From the NCBI GenBank assembly GCA_945872875.1, contig CAMCBB010000042.1:1-14468 (forward strand): a DNA stretch of 14,468 bases. The letters run 5' to 3'. Positions 7,041-14,030 of the stretch are shown in pieces (position 1 is the stretch's first letter; the number at the start of each line of letters is the position of its first letter). The translations under genes and the position numbers were made by a program. The notes below the pieces were generated by a model that saw only the letters and a program-made list of their open reading frames with translations, made no database searches and was not told the origin of the DNA. Origin of the DNA: Flavobacterium psychrophilum (GTDB lineage: Bacteria; Bacteroidota; Bacteroidia; Flavobacteriales; Flavobacteriaceae).

Positions 7041-9446
7041 ATGACCGAAACAGAAAATAAAGTCGAAATTACTTTTGAAGATTTTAAAGCAGAGGTTTTA
7101 AATGATTATAAAATAGCTGTTACCAGTAGAGAATGTAGCTTATTAGGAAGACGAGAAGTGCTTACTGGCAAAGCTAAATTCGGGATTTTTGGTGATGGAA
7201 AAGAAGTTCCGCAATTGGCTTTAGCCAAAGCATTTAAAAATGGTGATTTTAGATCTGGTTATTACCGTGATCAAACTTTCATGATGGCAATTGGAGCACT
7301 TTCAATTGAGCAGTTTTTTGCTGGATTATACGGCCATACCGATATTAATTATGACCCCATGAGTGCAGGTCGACAAATGGGAGGTCACTTTGCAACCCAT
7401 TCGCTTGACGATAAAGGAAATTGGAAAAATCTTACTACTCAAAAAAATTCAAGTGCCGACATTTCTCCTACTGCTGGACAAATGCCTCGATTATTAGGAT
7501 TAGCACAAGCCTCAAAGATTTATAGAAATGTTTCCGAAATAAAACAAACTAATTTTTCACAAAACGGAAATGAAATTGCTTGGGGAACCATTGGAAATGC
7601 ATCCACTTCAGAGGGACTATTTTTTGAAACAATTAATGCCGCTGGGGTACTTCAAGTCCCAATGATTATAAGTGTTTGGGATGATGAATACGGAATTTCA
7701 GTTCATGCAAAACACCAAACTACCAAAGAAAACATATCAGAAATTCTAAAAGGATTCCAAAGAGATTCTAATTCTAATGGATATGAAATCCTAACAGTTA
7801 ATGGTTGGGATTATCCATCATTAGTTGCTACCTACGAGCAAGCTGCAAGTATTGCTAGAGAAGAACATGTTCCGGTATTAATTCACGTTAAAGAATTGAC
7901 GCAACCACAAGGGCACTCCACTTCTGGAAGTCATGAGCGTTATAAAAATGAAGCTCGATTAGCTTGGGAGACAGAATTTGATTGCTTGGCCCAAATGCGA
8001 AATTGGTTAATCGAAAATAATTTGGCTTCAAATGAAGAACTTGAAGCTATTGAAGAGCAAGCCAAAAAAGAGGTTAACGAGGGTAAAAAATATGCATGGA
8101 ATTCTTTTGTAACTCCAATGAAAGAAGAACAAAAAGAGTTAGTTGAGTTGCTAAATAATGTTGCTCAAACCAGCGAAAACAAAGTATTTATTGAAAAAAT
8201 AAGTTCCGAGTTAAATGCAATAAAAGAACCTATCCGTAAAGAAATAATAACTACTGCTCGTAAAGTTCTTCGAATGGTGGTGAATGAAACTGCTTCAAAA
8301 ACACAACTTAGCGAATGGATCACCAACTATATTTCAAAAATCCAGCCTAAGTTTAGTTCGCACCTTTTTTCACAATCGGAAAATAATATATTAACATCAA
8401 AAGAGGTTGCCCCTAAATATGAGGATAACTCTGATGAAGTAGATGCACGATTGGTTTTAAGAGATAATTTTGATGCTATTTTCACTAAATACCCTGAGGC
8501 CTTAATTTTTGGAGAAGATTCTGGAAATATAGGTGATGTAAATCAAGGATTGGAAGGAATGCAAGAAAAATATGGGGAATTTCGCGTTGCCGATGTGGGA
8601 ATTAGAGAAGCAACCATCCTTGGACAAGGAATCGGAATGGCACTTCGAGGCTTACGCCCAATTGCTGAAATTCAATATTTAGATTATTTATTATATGCCA
8701 TTCAAATCATGAGTGATGATTTGGCAACCTTACAATACAGAACGCATGGCCGTCAAAAAGCACCTTTAATTATAAGAACTCGTGGTCACCGTTTAGAAGG
8801 TGTTTGGCATTCGGGTTCTCCAATGGGAATGATAATTAATGCCGTGCGAGGAATTCATGTATTAGTTCCAAGAAACATGACTAAAGCAGCTGGTTTTTAT
8901 AACACCCTATTAGAAAAAGACGAGCCAGCTTTGGTAATTGAATGTTTAAATGGTTACCGATTAAAAGAAAAAATGCCAACCAATTTAGGGGAATTTAAAA
9001 CCGCTATTGGCGTAGTGGAAACCATTAAAGAAGGAACTGACATCACCTTAGTAACTTACGGATCTACATTAAGATTAGTTGAACAAGCTGCTAAAGAGCT
9101 GGAAAGCATTGGAATCAATGCAGAAATTATTGATGCACAATCGTTATTACCATTTGACATTAATCAGGATGTTGTGAAAAGCATCGCAAAAACGAATCGA
9201 CTATTAATAATTGACGAAGACGTTCAAGGTGGCGCAAGTGCTTACCTATTGCAAGAGATCATAGAAAAACAAAATGGTTACCAATATTTAGATAGCGCTC
9301 CGCAAACATTATGTTCTAAATCGCATCGACCGGCTTATGGAACCGATGGAGATTATTTTTCTAAACCATCCATTGAAGATATTTTTGAAAAGGTGCATGC
9401 AATTATGCATGAAGCGCAACCTCACAAATATTCAAGTTTATACTAA
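7041..9446 (+). CDS. Fused alpha/beta E1 component of a thiamine-dependent 2-oxo acid dehydrogenase
   Basis: E1 decarboxylates a 2-oxo acid on thiamine diphosphate and passes the acyl group to the lipoyl arm of E2. I prefer ATG 7041 (801 residues) over the in-frame TTG at 7011, because the extra ten residues are unconserved-looking and overlap a possible promoter box. The alpha part (about 10-352) has YYRDQTFMMAIG, the MSAGRQMGGHFA segment, a cofactor motif at 185-215 and GHSTSGSHERYK near 291-302, which resembles the active-site and phosphorylation loop of branched-chain E1 alpha. A charged helical linker of about 353-455 follows, then the beta part (about 460-801) with ADVGIREATILGQGIGMALRG and EIQYLDYLLYA. 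The cofactor motif reads GNA ... WDD instead of the usual GDG ... NN. The branched-chain type is likeliest but the substrate is not proven. No E2 or E3 gene is nearby. Confidence 0.88.
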   Translation: MTETENKVEITFEDFKAEVLNDYKIAVTSRECSLLGRREVLTGKAKFGIFGDGKEVPQLALAKAFKNGDFRSGYYRDQTFMMAIGALSIEQFFAGLYGHTDINYDPMSAGRQMGGHFATHSLDDKGNWKNLTTQKNSSADISPTAGQMPRLLGLAQASKIYRNVSEIKQTNFSQNGNEIAWGTIGNASTSEGLFFETINAAGVLQVPMIISVWDDEYGISVHAKHQTTKENISEILKGFQRDSNSNGYEILTVNGWDYPSLVATYEQAASIAREEHVPVLIHVKELTQPQGHSTSGSHERYKNEARLAWETEFDCLAQMRNWLIENNLASNEELEAIEEQAKKEVNEGKKYAWNSFVTPMKEEQKELVELLNNVAQTSENKVFIEKISSELNAIKEPIRKEIITTARKVLRMVVNETASKTQLSEWITNYISKIQPKFSSHLFSQSENNILTSKEVAPKYEDNSDEVDARLVLRDNFDAIFTKYPEALIFGEDSGNIGDVNQGLEGMQEKYGEFRVADVGIREATILGQGIGMALRGLRPIAEIQYLDYLLYAIQIMSDDLATLQYRTHGRQKAPLIIRTRGHRLEGVWHSGSPMGMIINAVRGIHVLVPRNMTKAAGFYNTLLEKDEPALVIECLNGYRLKEKMPTNLGEFKTAIGVVETIKEGTDITLVTYGSTLRLVEQAAKELESIGINAEIIDAQSLLPFDINQDVVKSIAKTNRLLIIDEDVQGGASAYLLQEIIEKQNGYQYLDSAPQTLCSKSHRPAYGTDGDYFSKPSIEDIFEKVHAIMHEAQPHKYSSLY

Positions 9447-9448
9447 AT

Positions 9449-9479
9449 AAAAAAACCTTCGAAATTCGAAGGTTTTTTT
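9449..9479. terminator. Bidirectional intrinsic terminator between the E1 gene and glyA
   Basis: A perfect 13-pair stem joins 9449-9461 (seven A then CCTTCG) to 9467-9479 (CGAAGG then seven T), around the loop AAATT. The A run on the left and the T run on the right make a U tract for transcripts from either strand. It starts 3 bases after the E1 stop and 20 bases from the glyA stop, as expected between convergent genes. Confidence 0.93.
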
Positions 9480-9498
9480 ATAATTAATTATTGATTGA

Positions 9499-10773
9499 CT
9501 AAAATACAAACATTGCTCTTTCTCCCATCATCTCGTTAACTTCTTCAGCAACTTGAGCAATAACTTCTTCGTTATTAAGATTCATCAAAACTCTATCAAT
9601 AAATTCAACAATGGTTTCCATATCTTCTTCAACTAAACCACGAGTTGTAATAGCAGGTGTACCCACACGAATACCAGAAGTAATAAATGGTGATTTGTCA
9701 TCAAACGGAACCATATTTTTATTTACCGTAATATCTGCTTTTACCAATGCATTTTCAGCTTCTTTACCAGTAATGTTTTTATTTCTTAAATCAATTAACA
9801 TCATGTGATTATCAGTTCCACCTGAAATTAATTGGTATCCTCTTTTATTAAATGCTGCTGCCATTGCTTTAGCATTTTTTTGAACCTGCATTGCATATCT
9901 AAAAAACTCATCAGACAAACACTCTCCAAAAGCCACTGCTTTGGCTGCAATAATATGCATTAAAGGCCCTCCTTGATTTCCTGGGAATACGGCTAAATCT
10001 AATAAAGATGACATCATTCTAATTTCACCTTTTGGAGTTGTTAAACCCCATGGATTTTCAAAATCTTTACCCATTAATATCATTCCACCTCTTGGTCCAC
10101 GCAATGTTTTATGGGTTGTAGTAGTTACAATGTGACAATGTGGAATTGGATCGTTCATTAATCCTTTTGCTATTAAACCTGCAGGATGCGAGATATCGGC
10201 TAATAATAAGGCACCAACGCTATCAGCAATTTCACGGAAACGTTTAAAATCCATATCTCTGCAATAAGCTGAAGCTCCTGCAATGATTAATTTAGGTTGC
10301 TCTTTAGTCGCAATCGCTTGAATTTTATCATAATCAAACTGACCTGTTTCTGGTTCTACACCATAAAAACTTGGCGTATAAATTCTACCTGAAAAATTAA
10401 CTGGAGAACCATGAGTTAAGTGACCTCCATGGGATAAATCAAAACCCAAAATTTTATCACCTGGTTGCAAACAAGCTGCAAAAACAGCAGTATTAGCTTG
10501 AGAACCCGAATGCGGTTGCACATTTGCATATTCTGCTCCAAATAATGCTTTGGCTCTATCAATAGCAATTTGCTCTACAACATCCACAACTTCACATCCT
10601 CCGTAGTATCTTTTACCTGGATAACCTTCTGCATACTTATTGGTTAAACAAGAACCTGCAGTTTCCATTACCTGGTCACTTACAAAATTTTCAGAGGCAA
10701 TTAGCTCTATTCCATGTATTTGTCTGTCTTGTTCATCAAGAATTAAGTCAAAGATTTCTTCGTCGCGTTGCAT
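9499..10773 (-). CDS. glyA: Serine hydroxymethyltransferase GlyA
   Basis: GlyA is the cytosolic pyridoxal-phosphate enzyme that interconverts serine plus tetrahydrofolate with glycine plus 5,10-methylene-tetrahydrofolate, the main source of one-carbon units. The 424-residue protein, counted from the ATG whose complement is at 10771-10773, begins [11 protein letters not shown], the usual start of flavobacterial homologues. A TTG ten codons upstream (10803) is less likely because it falls in a probable promoter box. Visible motifs are [13 protein letters not shown] near 20-32, [14 protein letters not shown] near 51-64, and [13 protein letters not shown] near 86-98. The cofactor lysine is K222 in [14 protein letters not shown], followed by [11 protein letters not shown] near 263-273. 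All key residues are present and length is normal. It is monocistronic here: the upstream side is divergent from the fumarylacetoacetase gene and the downstream side is closed by a strong terminator. Confidence 0.97.
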   Translation of the reverse strand: MQRDEEIFDLILDEQDRQIHGIELIASENFVSDQVMETAGSCLTNKYAEGYPGKRYYGGCEVVDVVEQIAIDRAKALFGAEYANVQPHSGSQANTAVFAACLQPGDKILGFDLSHGGHLTHGSPVNFSGRIYTPSFYGVEPETGQFDYDKIQAIATKEQPKLIIAGASAYCRDMDFKRFREIADSVGALLLADISHPAGLIAKGLMNDPIPHCHIVTTTTHKTLRGPRGGMILMGKDFENPWGLTTPKGEIRMMSSLLDLAVFPGNQGGPLMHIIAAKAVAFGECLSDEFFRYAMQVQKNAKAMAAAFNKRGYQLISGGTDNHMMLIDLRNKNITGKEAENALVKADITVNKNMVPFDDKSPFITSGIRVGTPAITTRGLVEEDMETIVEFIDRVLMNLNNEEVIAQVAEEVNEMMGERAMFVF

Positions 10774-10793
10774 GTTTTTATGTTTTAAAAAAT

Positions 10794-10826
10794 TGTTTGT
10801 CAAAATTACTAAATATGTTTGTCAAA
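10794..10826. repeat. 11-base direct repeat TGTTTGTCAAA in the glyA/fumarylacetoacetase intergenic region
   Basis: TGTTTGTCAAA occurs at 10794-10804 and again at 10816-10826, with starts 22 bases apart, about two turns of the helix. Each copy contains TTTG-T-CAAA, a small palindrome whose arms can supply a -33-type TTTG in either direction. The copies overlap the candidate promoter boxes of both divergent genes, so they may be operator sites, or merely duplicated promoter boxes. Confidence 0.6.
10801..10808 (-). promoter_or_regulatory. Probable -7 box of the glyA promoter
   Basis: The complement of 10801-10808 reads TAATTTTG, a match to TAnnTTTG, 27 bases upstream of the glyA ATG. A complement TTTG at 10823-10826 is only 14 bases away, shorter than the usual 19 or so, and TTTA at 10827-10830 gives 18. 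The -33 assignment is therefore uncertain. Confidence 0.45.
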
Positions 10827-10848
10827 TAAATTCTAAATGATATATTTG
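10818..10848 (+). promoter_or_regulatory. Bacteroidota-type promoter of the fumarylacetoacetase gene
   Basis: TTTG at 10818-10821 and TATATTTG at 10841-10848 match the -33 and -7 boxes (TTTG, TAnnTTTG) of the Bacteroidota primary sigma factor, with a 19-base spacer. Transcription should begin near 10855, which is after the ATG at 10837 and 30 bases before the ATG at 10885. This decides the start codon of the gene. Confidence 0.65.
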
Positions 10849-10884
10849 ATTACATTTTTTTCAACAACAAATCAACATTTTATT

Positions 10885-12168
10885 ATGCCAAATTTAGCTA
10901 ATGACCCCAGTCGCAAATCCTGGATAGAAGTTCCAGCAAACAGTGATTTTCCTATTCAAAATATTCCATTTGGAGTATTTTTAACTAAAGAAGATGTAAT
11001 TACAATTGGAACTCGTATTGGTGATTGTGCAATTGACATGGGGGCATTGCAACAATTAGGCTATTTTGAAGGGATTGATTTAACCGATGATATGTTCATG
11101 CAAGACACCTTGAATGATTTTATTTCGGATGGAAAAAAAACATGGCGATTGGTTCGAAACAAATTGAGCGAATTGTTTGATATTGAAAATCCTTTACTTC
11201 GTGACAATAAAGAACATAGAGAGATTATCATTTTTAAAATGAAAGACATCGAAATGCAACTTCCTGTTTTAATAGGAGATTACACCGATTTCTATTCCAG
11301 TAAAGAACACGCTACCAATGTTGGAAAAATGTTTCGAGATCCCGAAAACGCGTTGTTACCAAACTGGCTTCACATTCCGGTTGGATACCATGGAAGAAGT
11401 TCTACTATTGTTCCTTCTGGAATTCCGGTTCATCGTCCAATGGGACAAACTTTACCAAACGGAGAAACAAGTCCGGTATTTGGACCTTCAAGATTGGTTG
11501 ATTTTGAATTAGAAACTGCCTTTATCACCACAGACGTAAATGTAATGGGTGAAAATATTTTGATCAATGAAGCGGAAGATTATATTTTCGGAATGGTATT
11601 ACTAAACGATTGGAGCGCTAGAGATATTCAAAAATGGGAATATGTGCCGCTAGGACCTTTCTTAGCCAAAAACTTTGCTTCTTCAATTTCCCCTTGGATT
11701 ATTACTATGGATGCTTTAGAACCTTTTCGAACCAAAGGTCCTAAACAAGAGCCAACACCTCTTCCCTATTTGCAACAAAAAGGAAAACATACCTTTGACA
11801 TCAATCTTGAAGTATATTTAAAACCTGAAAATATTGAAGAAAGTTTGATTTCAAAATCCAATTTCAAATACATGTATTGGTCAATGTCACAACAATTAAC
11901 ACACCATACCTCTAACGGTTGTCGAGTAAATTCGGGAGATATGATGGGATCTGGAACTATTTCTGGGCCAACTGAAGACAGCTTTGGTTCGATGTTGGAA
12001 CTAACCTGGGGTGGAAAAAATCCAATCAAAATGAAAGATGGAACAGAACGAAAATTTATCAACGATAACGACACGGTTACGATAAAAGGATATTGTCAAA
12101 ACAGTTCAACGCGAATTGGCTTTGGCGAAGTTTCTAGCAAATTATTACCTCCATTTGTAAGAAAATAA
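10885..12168 (+). CDS. fahA: Fumarylacetoacetase (fumarylacetoacetate hydrolase)
   Basis: This enzyme hydrolyses fumarylacetoacetate to fumarate and acetoacetate, the last step of phenylalanine and tyrosine degradation by the homogentisate route. I choose ATG 10885 (427 residues) over ATG 10837, since the latter precedes the promoter -7 box and would add 16 hydrophobic, non-family residues; MPNLANDPSRKSWIEV is a plausible N-terminus. Compared with mouse FAH (419 residues), the metal ligands appear as D135 (GDYTDFY), E208 and E210 (DFELETAF) and D242 (NDWSARD). The catalytic His is H142 (KEHATNVGKMFR) and the active-site lysine K262 (PLGPFLAKNF). YHGRSSTIVPSG and the C-terminal NSGDMMGSGTISGP are also conserved. 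No other gene of the pathway is nearby; homogentisate dioxygenase would be expected elsewhere. Confidence 0.95.
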   Translation: MPNLANDPSRKSWIEVPANSDFPIQNIPFGVFLTKEDVITIGTRIGDCAIDMGALQQLGYFEGIDLTDDMFMQDTLNDFISDGKKTWRLVRNKLSELFDIENPLLRDNKEHREIIIFKMKDIEMQLPVLIGDYTDFYSSKEHATNVGKMFRDPENALLPNWLHIPVGYHGRSSTIVPSGIPVHRPMGQTLPNGETSPVFGPSRLVDFELETAFITTDVNVMGENILINEAEDYIFGMVLLNDWSARDIQKWEYVPLGPFLAKNFASSISPWIITMDALEPFRTKGPKQEPTPLPYLQQKGKHTFDINLEVYLKPENIEESLISKSNFKYMYWSMSQQLTHHTSNGCRVNSGDMMGSGTISGPTEDSFGSMLELTWGGKNPIKMKDGTERKFINDNDTVTIKGYCQNSSTRIGFGEVSSKLLPPFVRK

Positions 12169-12185
12169 GGCTTATATAATTTTTG

Positions 12186-12216
12186 GCTTGCTATTTGTAT
12201 TGTTTAAATAGTAAGC
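12186..12216. other. Hairpin in the leader of the lipoprotein gene
   Basis: GCTTGCTATTT (12186-12196) can pair with AAATAGTAAGC (12206-12216) around a 9-base loop, an 11-pair stem with one G-T mismatch or wobble. It starts 18 bases after the fumarylacetoacetase stop and ends 16 bases before the ATG at 12232. There is no T run after it, so it is a poor intrinsic terminator. It could be an RNA structure or a protein-binding inverted repeat. A TTTG at 12182-12185 stands just before it, but I see no matching -7 box. Confidence 0.4.
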
Positions 12217-12231
12217 TTAAAACTAAATATT

Positions 12232-13416
12232 ATGAAGAAAATTACTTTACTATTAATCGCTTTCATTTTCATCTCTTCTTGTGGAGTAAAACAAACCAGA
12301 CAATCTTTAACATCTGGTGATTATGATGCTGCAATTCAAAATGCAGTTCAAGGATTAAGAAACCGTAAAGAAGCAAAGGGAAAACAAGAGTATATCTATC
12401 TTTTGGAAGAAGCATTTGCAAAAGCAAAAGAACGAGATTTGCAAAACATTAACGTATGGGTTAAAGATGCCAATCCGAATACTATTGAGAAAATTTATGA
12501 TGCTTATGTACAATTAAACAATCGTCAAGAGATAATAAAACCAGTACTTCCTTTAAAATTAATAAATGAAAATCGGGATGCAATTTTTCCTTTTGATGAT
12601 TATTCGGATGAAATAATAAATAGCAAAAATGCTTTATCCAAACATTTATACGATAATTGCAAAGCGCTTTTGGCTACTAAAGATAAAATGAATTTCCGTC
12701 GTGCTTATGATGATTTAGTTTATTTAAACGGATTGAATGCTAATTATAAAGATGCAACTAGCCTAATGGTTCTTGCAAAGCAAAAAGGAACGGATTATGT
12801 AAATGTTTATACTAAAAACGAAACAAATATGGTAATTCCGGTTCGTTTGCAAAATGATTTACTGGACTTTAGCACTTTTGGGTTGAACGATAACTGGACT
12901 GTTTACCACAGCAATCGTGTAAAAGGGATTACTTATGACTATGGATTGTTGGTGAATTTTAGAGAAATTACTATATCTCCAGAGCAAATAAAAGAGAAAG
13001 AATTCTACAAAGAAAAACAAGTTAAAGATGGTACCAAACCATTATTGGATGCCAACGGAAATCAAGTAAAAGACGACAAAGGAGTTCCAGTTAGAGTGGA
13101 TAATTTTAAAACTATCAAAGCAACTATTTTTGAATCCAGACAATTTAAATCGGCTCAAGTAACTGCTAAAATAGATTATATTGATTTAAATACTAATCAG
13201 TTACTAAATACATTTCCGGTTGCTAGTGAATTTATTTTTGAAAATATTTATTCTAAATACAGTGGAGACAGGTTGGCTTGCGACGATACTTATTTAAGTT
13301 ATTTCGACAAAAGATCCGTTCCGTTTCCTAGTAATGAGCAAATGATTTATGATACTGGGGAAGATTTAAAAGCAAAATTGAAACAAATTCTTAAACAGAA
13401 TAAAATAAGAAAATAA
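12232..13416 (+). CDS. Predicted periplasmic lipoprotein of unknown function
   Basis: I do not recognise the function. The 394-residue product starts with a type II signal peptide and lipobox (FISSC, lipidated Cys at 17). The residues after the cysteine (GVKQTRQ) are not acidic, so it lacks the charged signal linked to surface display in some Bacteroidota and probably faces the periplasm. Residues about 23-95 are helical and look like one or two TPR-like repeats (SLTSGDYDAAIQNAVQGL, then EYIYLLEEAFAKAKERDL). About 150-180 looks similar (FRRAYDDLVYLNGLNANYKDA). The second half is mixed, probably strand-rich, with a short Asp/Gly/Asn loop DANGNQVKDDKGVPV near 265-279. It closes with a basic tail. 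It has 63 bases to the gene before it and a strong terminator after it, so it may be transcribed alone or with fahA. Confidence 0.85.
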   Translation: MKKITLLLIAFIFISSCGVKQTRQSLTSGDYDAAIQNAVQGLRNRKEAKGKQEYIYLLEEAFAKAKERDLQNINVWVKDANPNTIEKIYDAYVQLNNRQEIIKPVLPLKLINENRDAIFPFDDYSDEIINSKNALSKHLYDNCKALLATKDKMNFRRAYDDLVYLNGLNANYKDATSLMVLAKQKGTDYVNVYTKNETNMVIPVRLQNDLLDFSTFGLNDNWTVYHSNRVKGITYDYGLLVNFREITISPEQIKEKEFYKEKQVKDGTKPLLDANGNQVKDDKGVPVRVDNFKTIKATIFESRQFKSAQVTAKIDYIDLNTNQLLNTFPVASEFIFENIYSKYSGDRLACDDTYLSYFDKRSVPFPSNEQMIYDTGEDLKAKLKQILKQNKIRK

Positions 13417-13427
13417 AATAGTTATAA

Positions 13428-13459
13428 AAAAACGCATTTGAAATATCAAATGCGTTTTT
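13428..13459. terminator. Bidirectional intrinsic terminator between the lipoprotein gene and ytxJ
   Basis: A perfect 14-pair stem joins 13428-13441 (AAAAACGCATTTGA) to 13446-13459 (TCAAATGCGTTTTT) around the loop AATA. Runs of A and T on the two arms serve both directions. It lies 11 bases after one stop codon and 27 bases from the other. Confidence 0.93.
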
Positions 13460-13486
13460 GCTTATTTATATATTCTTAAAAGATTA

Positions 13487-13873
13487 TTACAAATAACGAT
13501 GCAAAGATTCTACTTCAATAGCATTATGGGAAGCATCATAAATACATTTTCCTTTACTAATTAATAGTAATTGCGGCGATTGGTGCTCTACTTCAAATTT
13601 AGAGGCAATTTCGTTAGATATAGTTCTATAGTTTAATAAATCTAAAAAATAAGGAATGACTTTTCCTTCTAAATCAAATTCATTTTCAAAATGTCGCAAA
13701 GCCATTCTACTTATACTGCAACGGGTACTGTGCTTGAAAATAACCACTGGCTTTTCATTAGAATTATCTAAAATTTCATTAAGTTGCCCTAAATCGGTTA
13801 ATTTCCTCCATCCTATTTTAGAATCTTGTTTTTCTTCTTCGGCACCTCCAAATATTTTATCAAATAAACTCAT
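13487..13873 (-). CDS. ytxJ: Bacillithiol-system redox protein YtxJ (BrxC-like monothiol protein)
   Basis: YtxJ/BrxC proteins have a thioredoxin-like fold and are linked to removal of bacillithiol from oxidised protein thiols in the cytoplasm. The 128-residue product has the family signature: the W-x-x-L start (IGWRKLTDLGQLNEIL, about 20-35), KPVVIFKHSTRCSISRMAL (41-59) with the active cysteine C52, and a later cis-Pro-type segment HQSPQLLLISKGK. The motif is Cys-Ser-Ile-Ser, so there is one catalytic cysteine, in line with the monothiol type. No signal peptide is present. ATG at the complement of 13871-13873 is the only reasonable start. The gene is divergent from clpB and alone in its transcript. 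Bacillithiol synthesis genes are not in this window but are known from Flavobacteriaceae, so the role is plausible but inferred. Confidence 0.88.
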   Translation of the reverse strand: MSLFDKIFGGAEEEKQDSKIGWRKLTDLGQLNEILDNSNEKPVVIFKHSTRCSISRMALRHFENEFDLEGKVIPYFLDLLNYRTISNEIASKFEVEHQSPQLLLISKGKCIYDASHNAIEVESLHRYL

Positions 13874-14030
13874 AATTTGTCATTTTTTAAGACTTTTTGT
13901 CGTAACTTTATATGGATTTCATCCGAAAAAAATGTCATTTTGTCTATAATTTAGTATTGGAATACAAATTGTCCAACATTCATCAAATATAGAATTTATT
14001 TATTTAAATAAAACTATTAAAAACAACACA
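13874..14030. promoter_or_regulatory. Divergent ytxJ/clpB intergenic region
   Basis: These 157 AT-rich bases must hold the promoters of both genes, but I cannot place a full TTTG/TAnnTTTG pair for either. Visible are four TGTC-type elements (TTTGTCA near 13877, TTTGTCG near 13906, ATGTCATTTTGTC at 13932-13944) and an inverted repeat TTGGA/TCCAA at 13957-13961 and 13972-13976. No CIRCE-type heat-shock operator is seen. The last 30 bases before clpB are a very A/T-rich leader. Confidence 0.4.

Noticed and set aside
9394-9411. Palindrome-like TGCATGCAATTATGCATG near the end of the E1 gene
   Set aside because: It falls within codons for a conserved-looking C-terminus and is explained by repeated His/Met/Ala codons.
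10640-10840. Forward open frame of 66 codons spanning the glyA start and the divergent promoter region
   Set aside because: It covers conserved GlyA codons and the promoter boxes; it is a chance frame.
11766-12074. Reverse-strand open frame of 102 codons inside the fumarylacetoacetase gene
   Set aside because: It lies wholly opposite conserved coding sequence and has no leader or family signature.
13656-13949. Forward open frame of 97 codons opposite ytxJ
   Set aside because: It overlaps a recognised gene on the other strand and its product has no recognisable motif.
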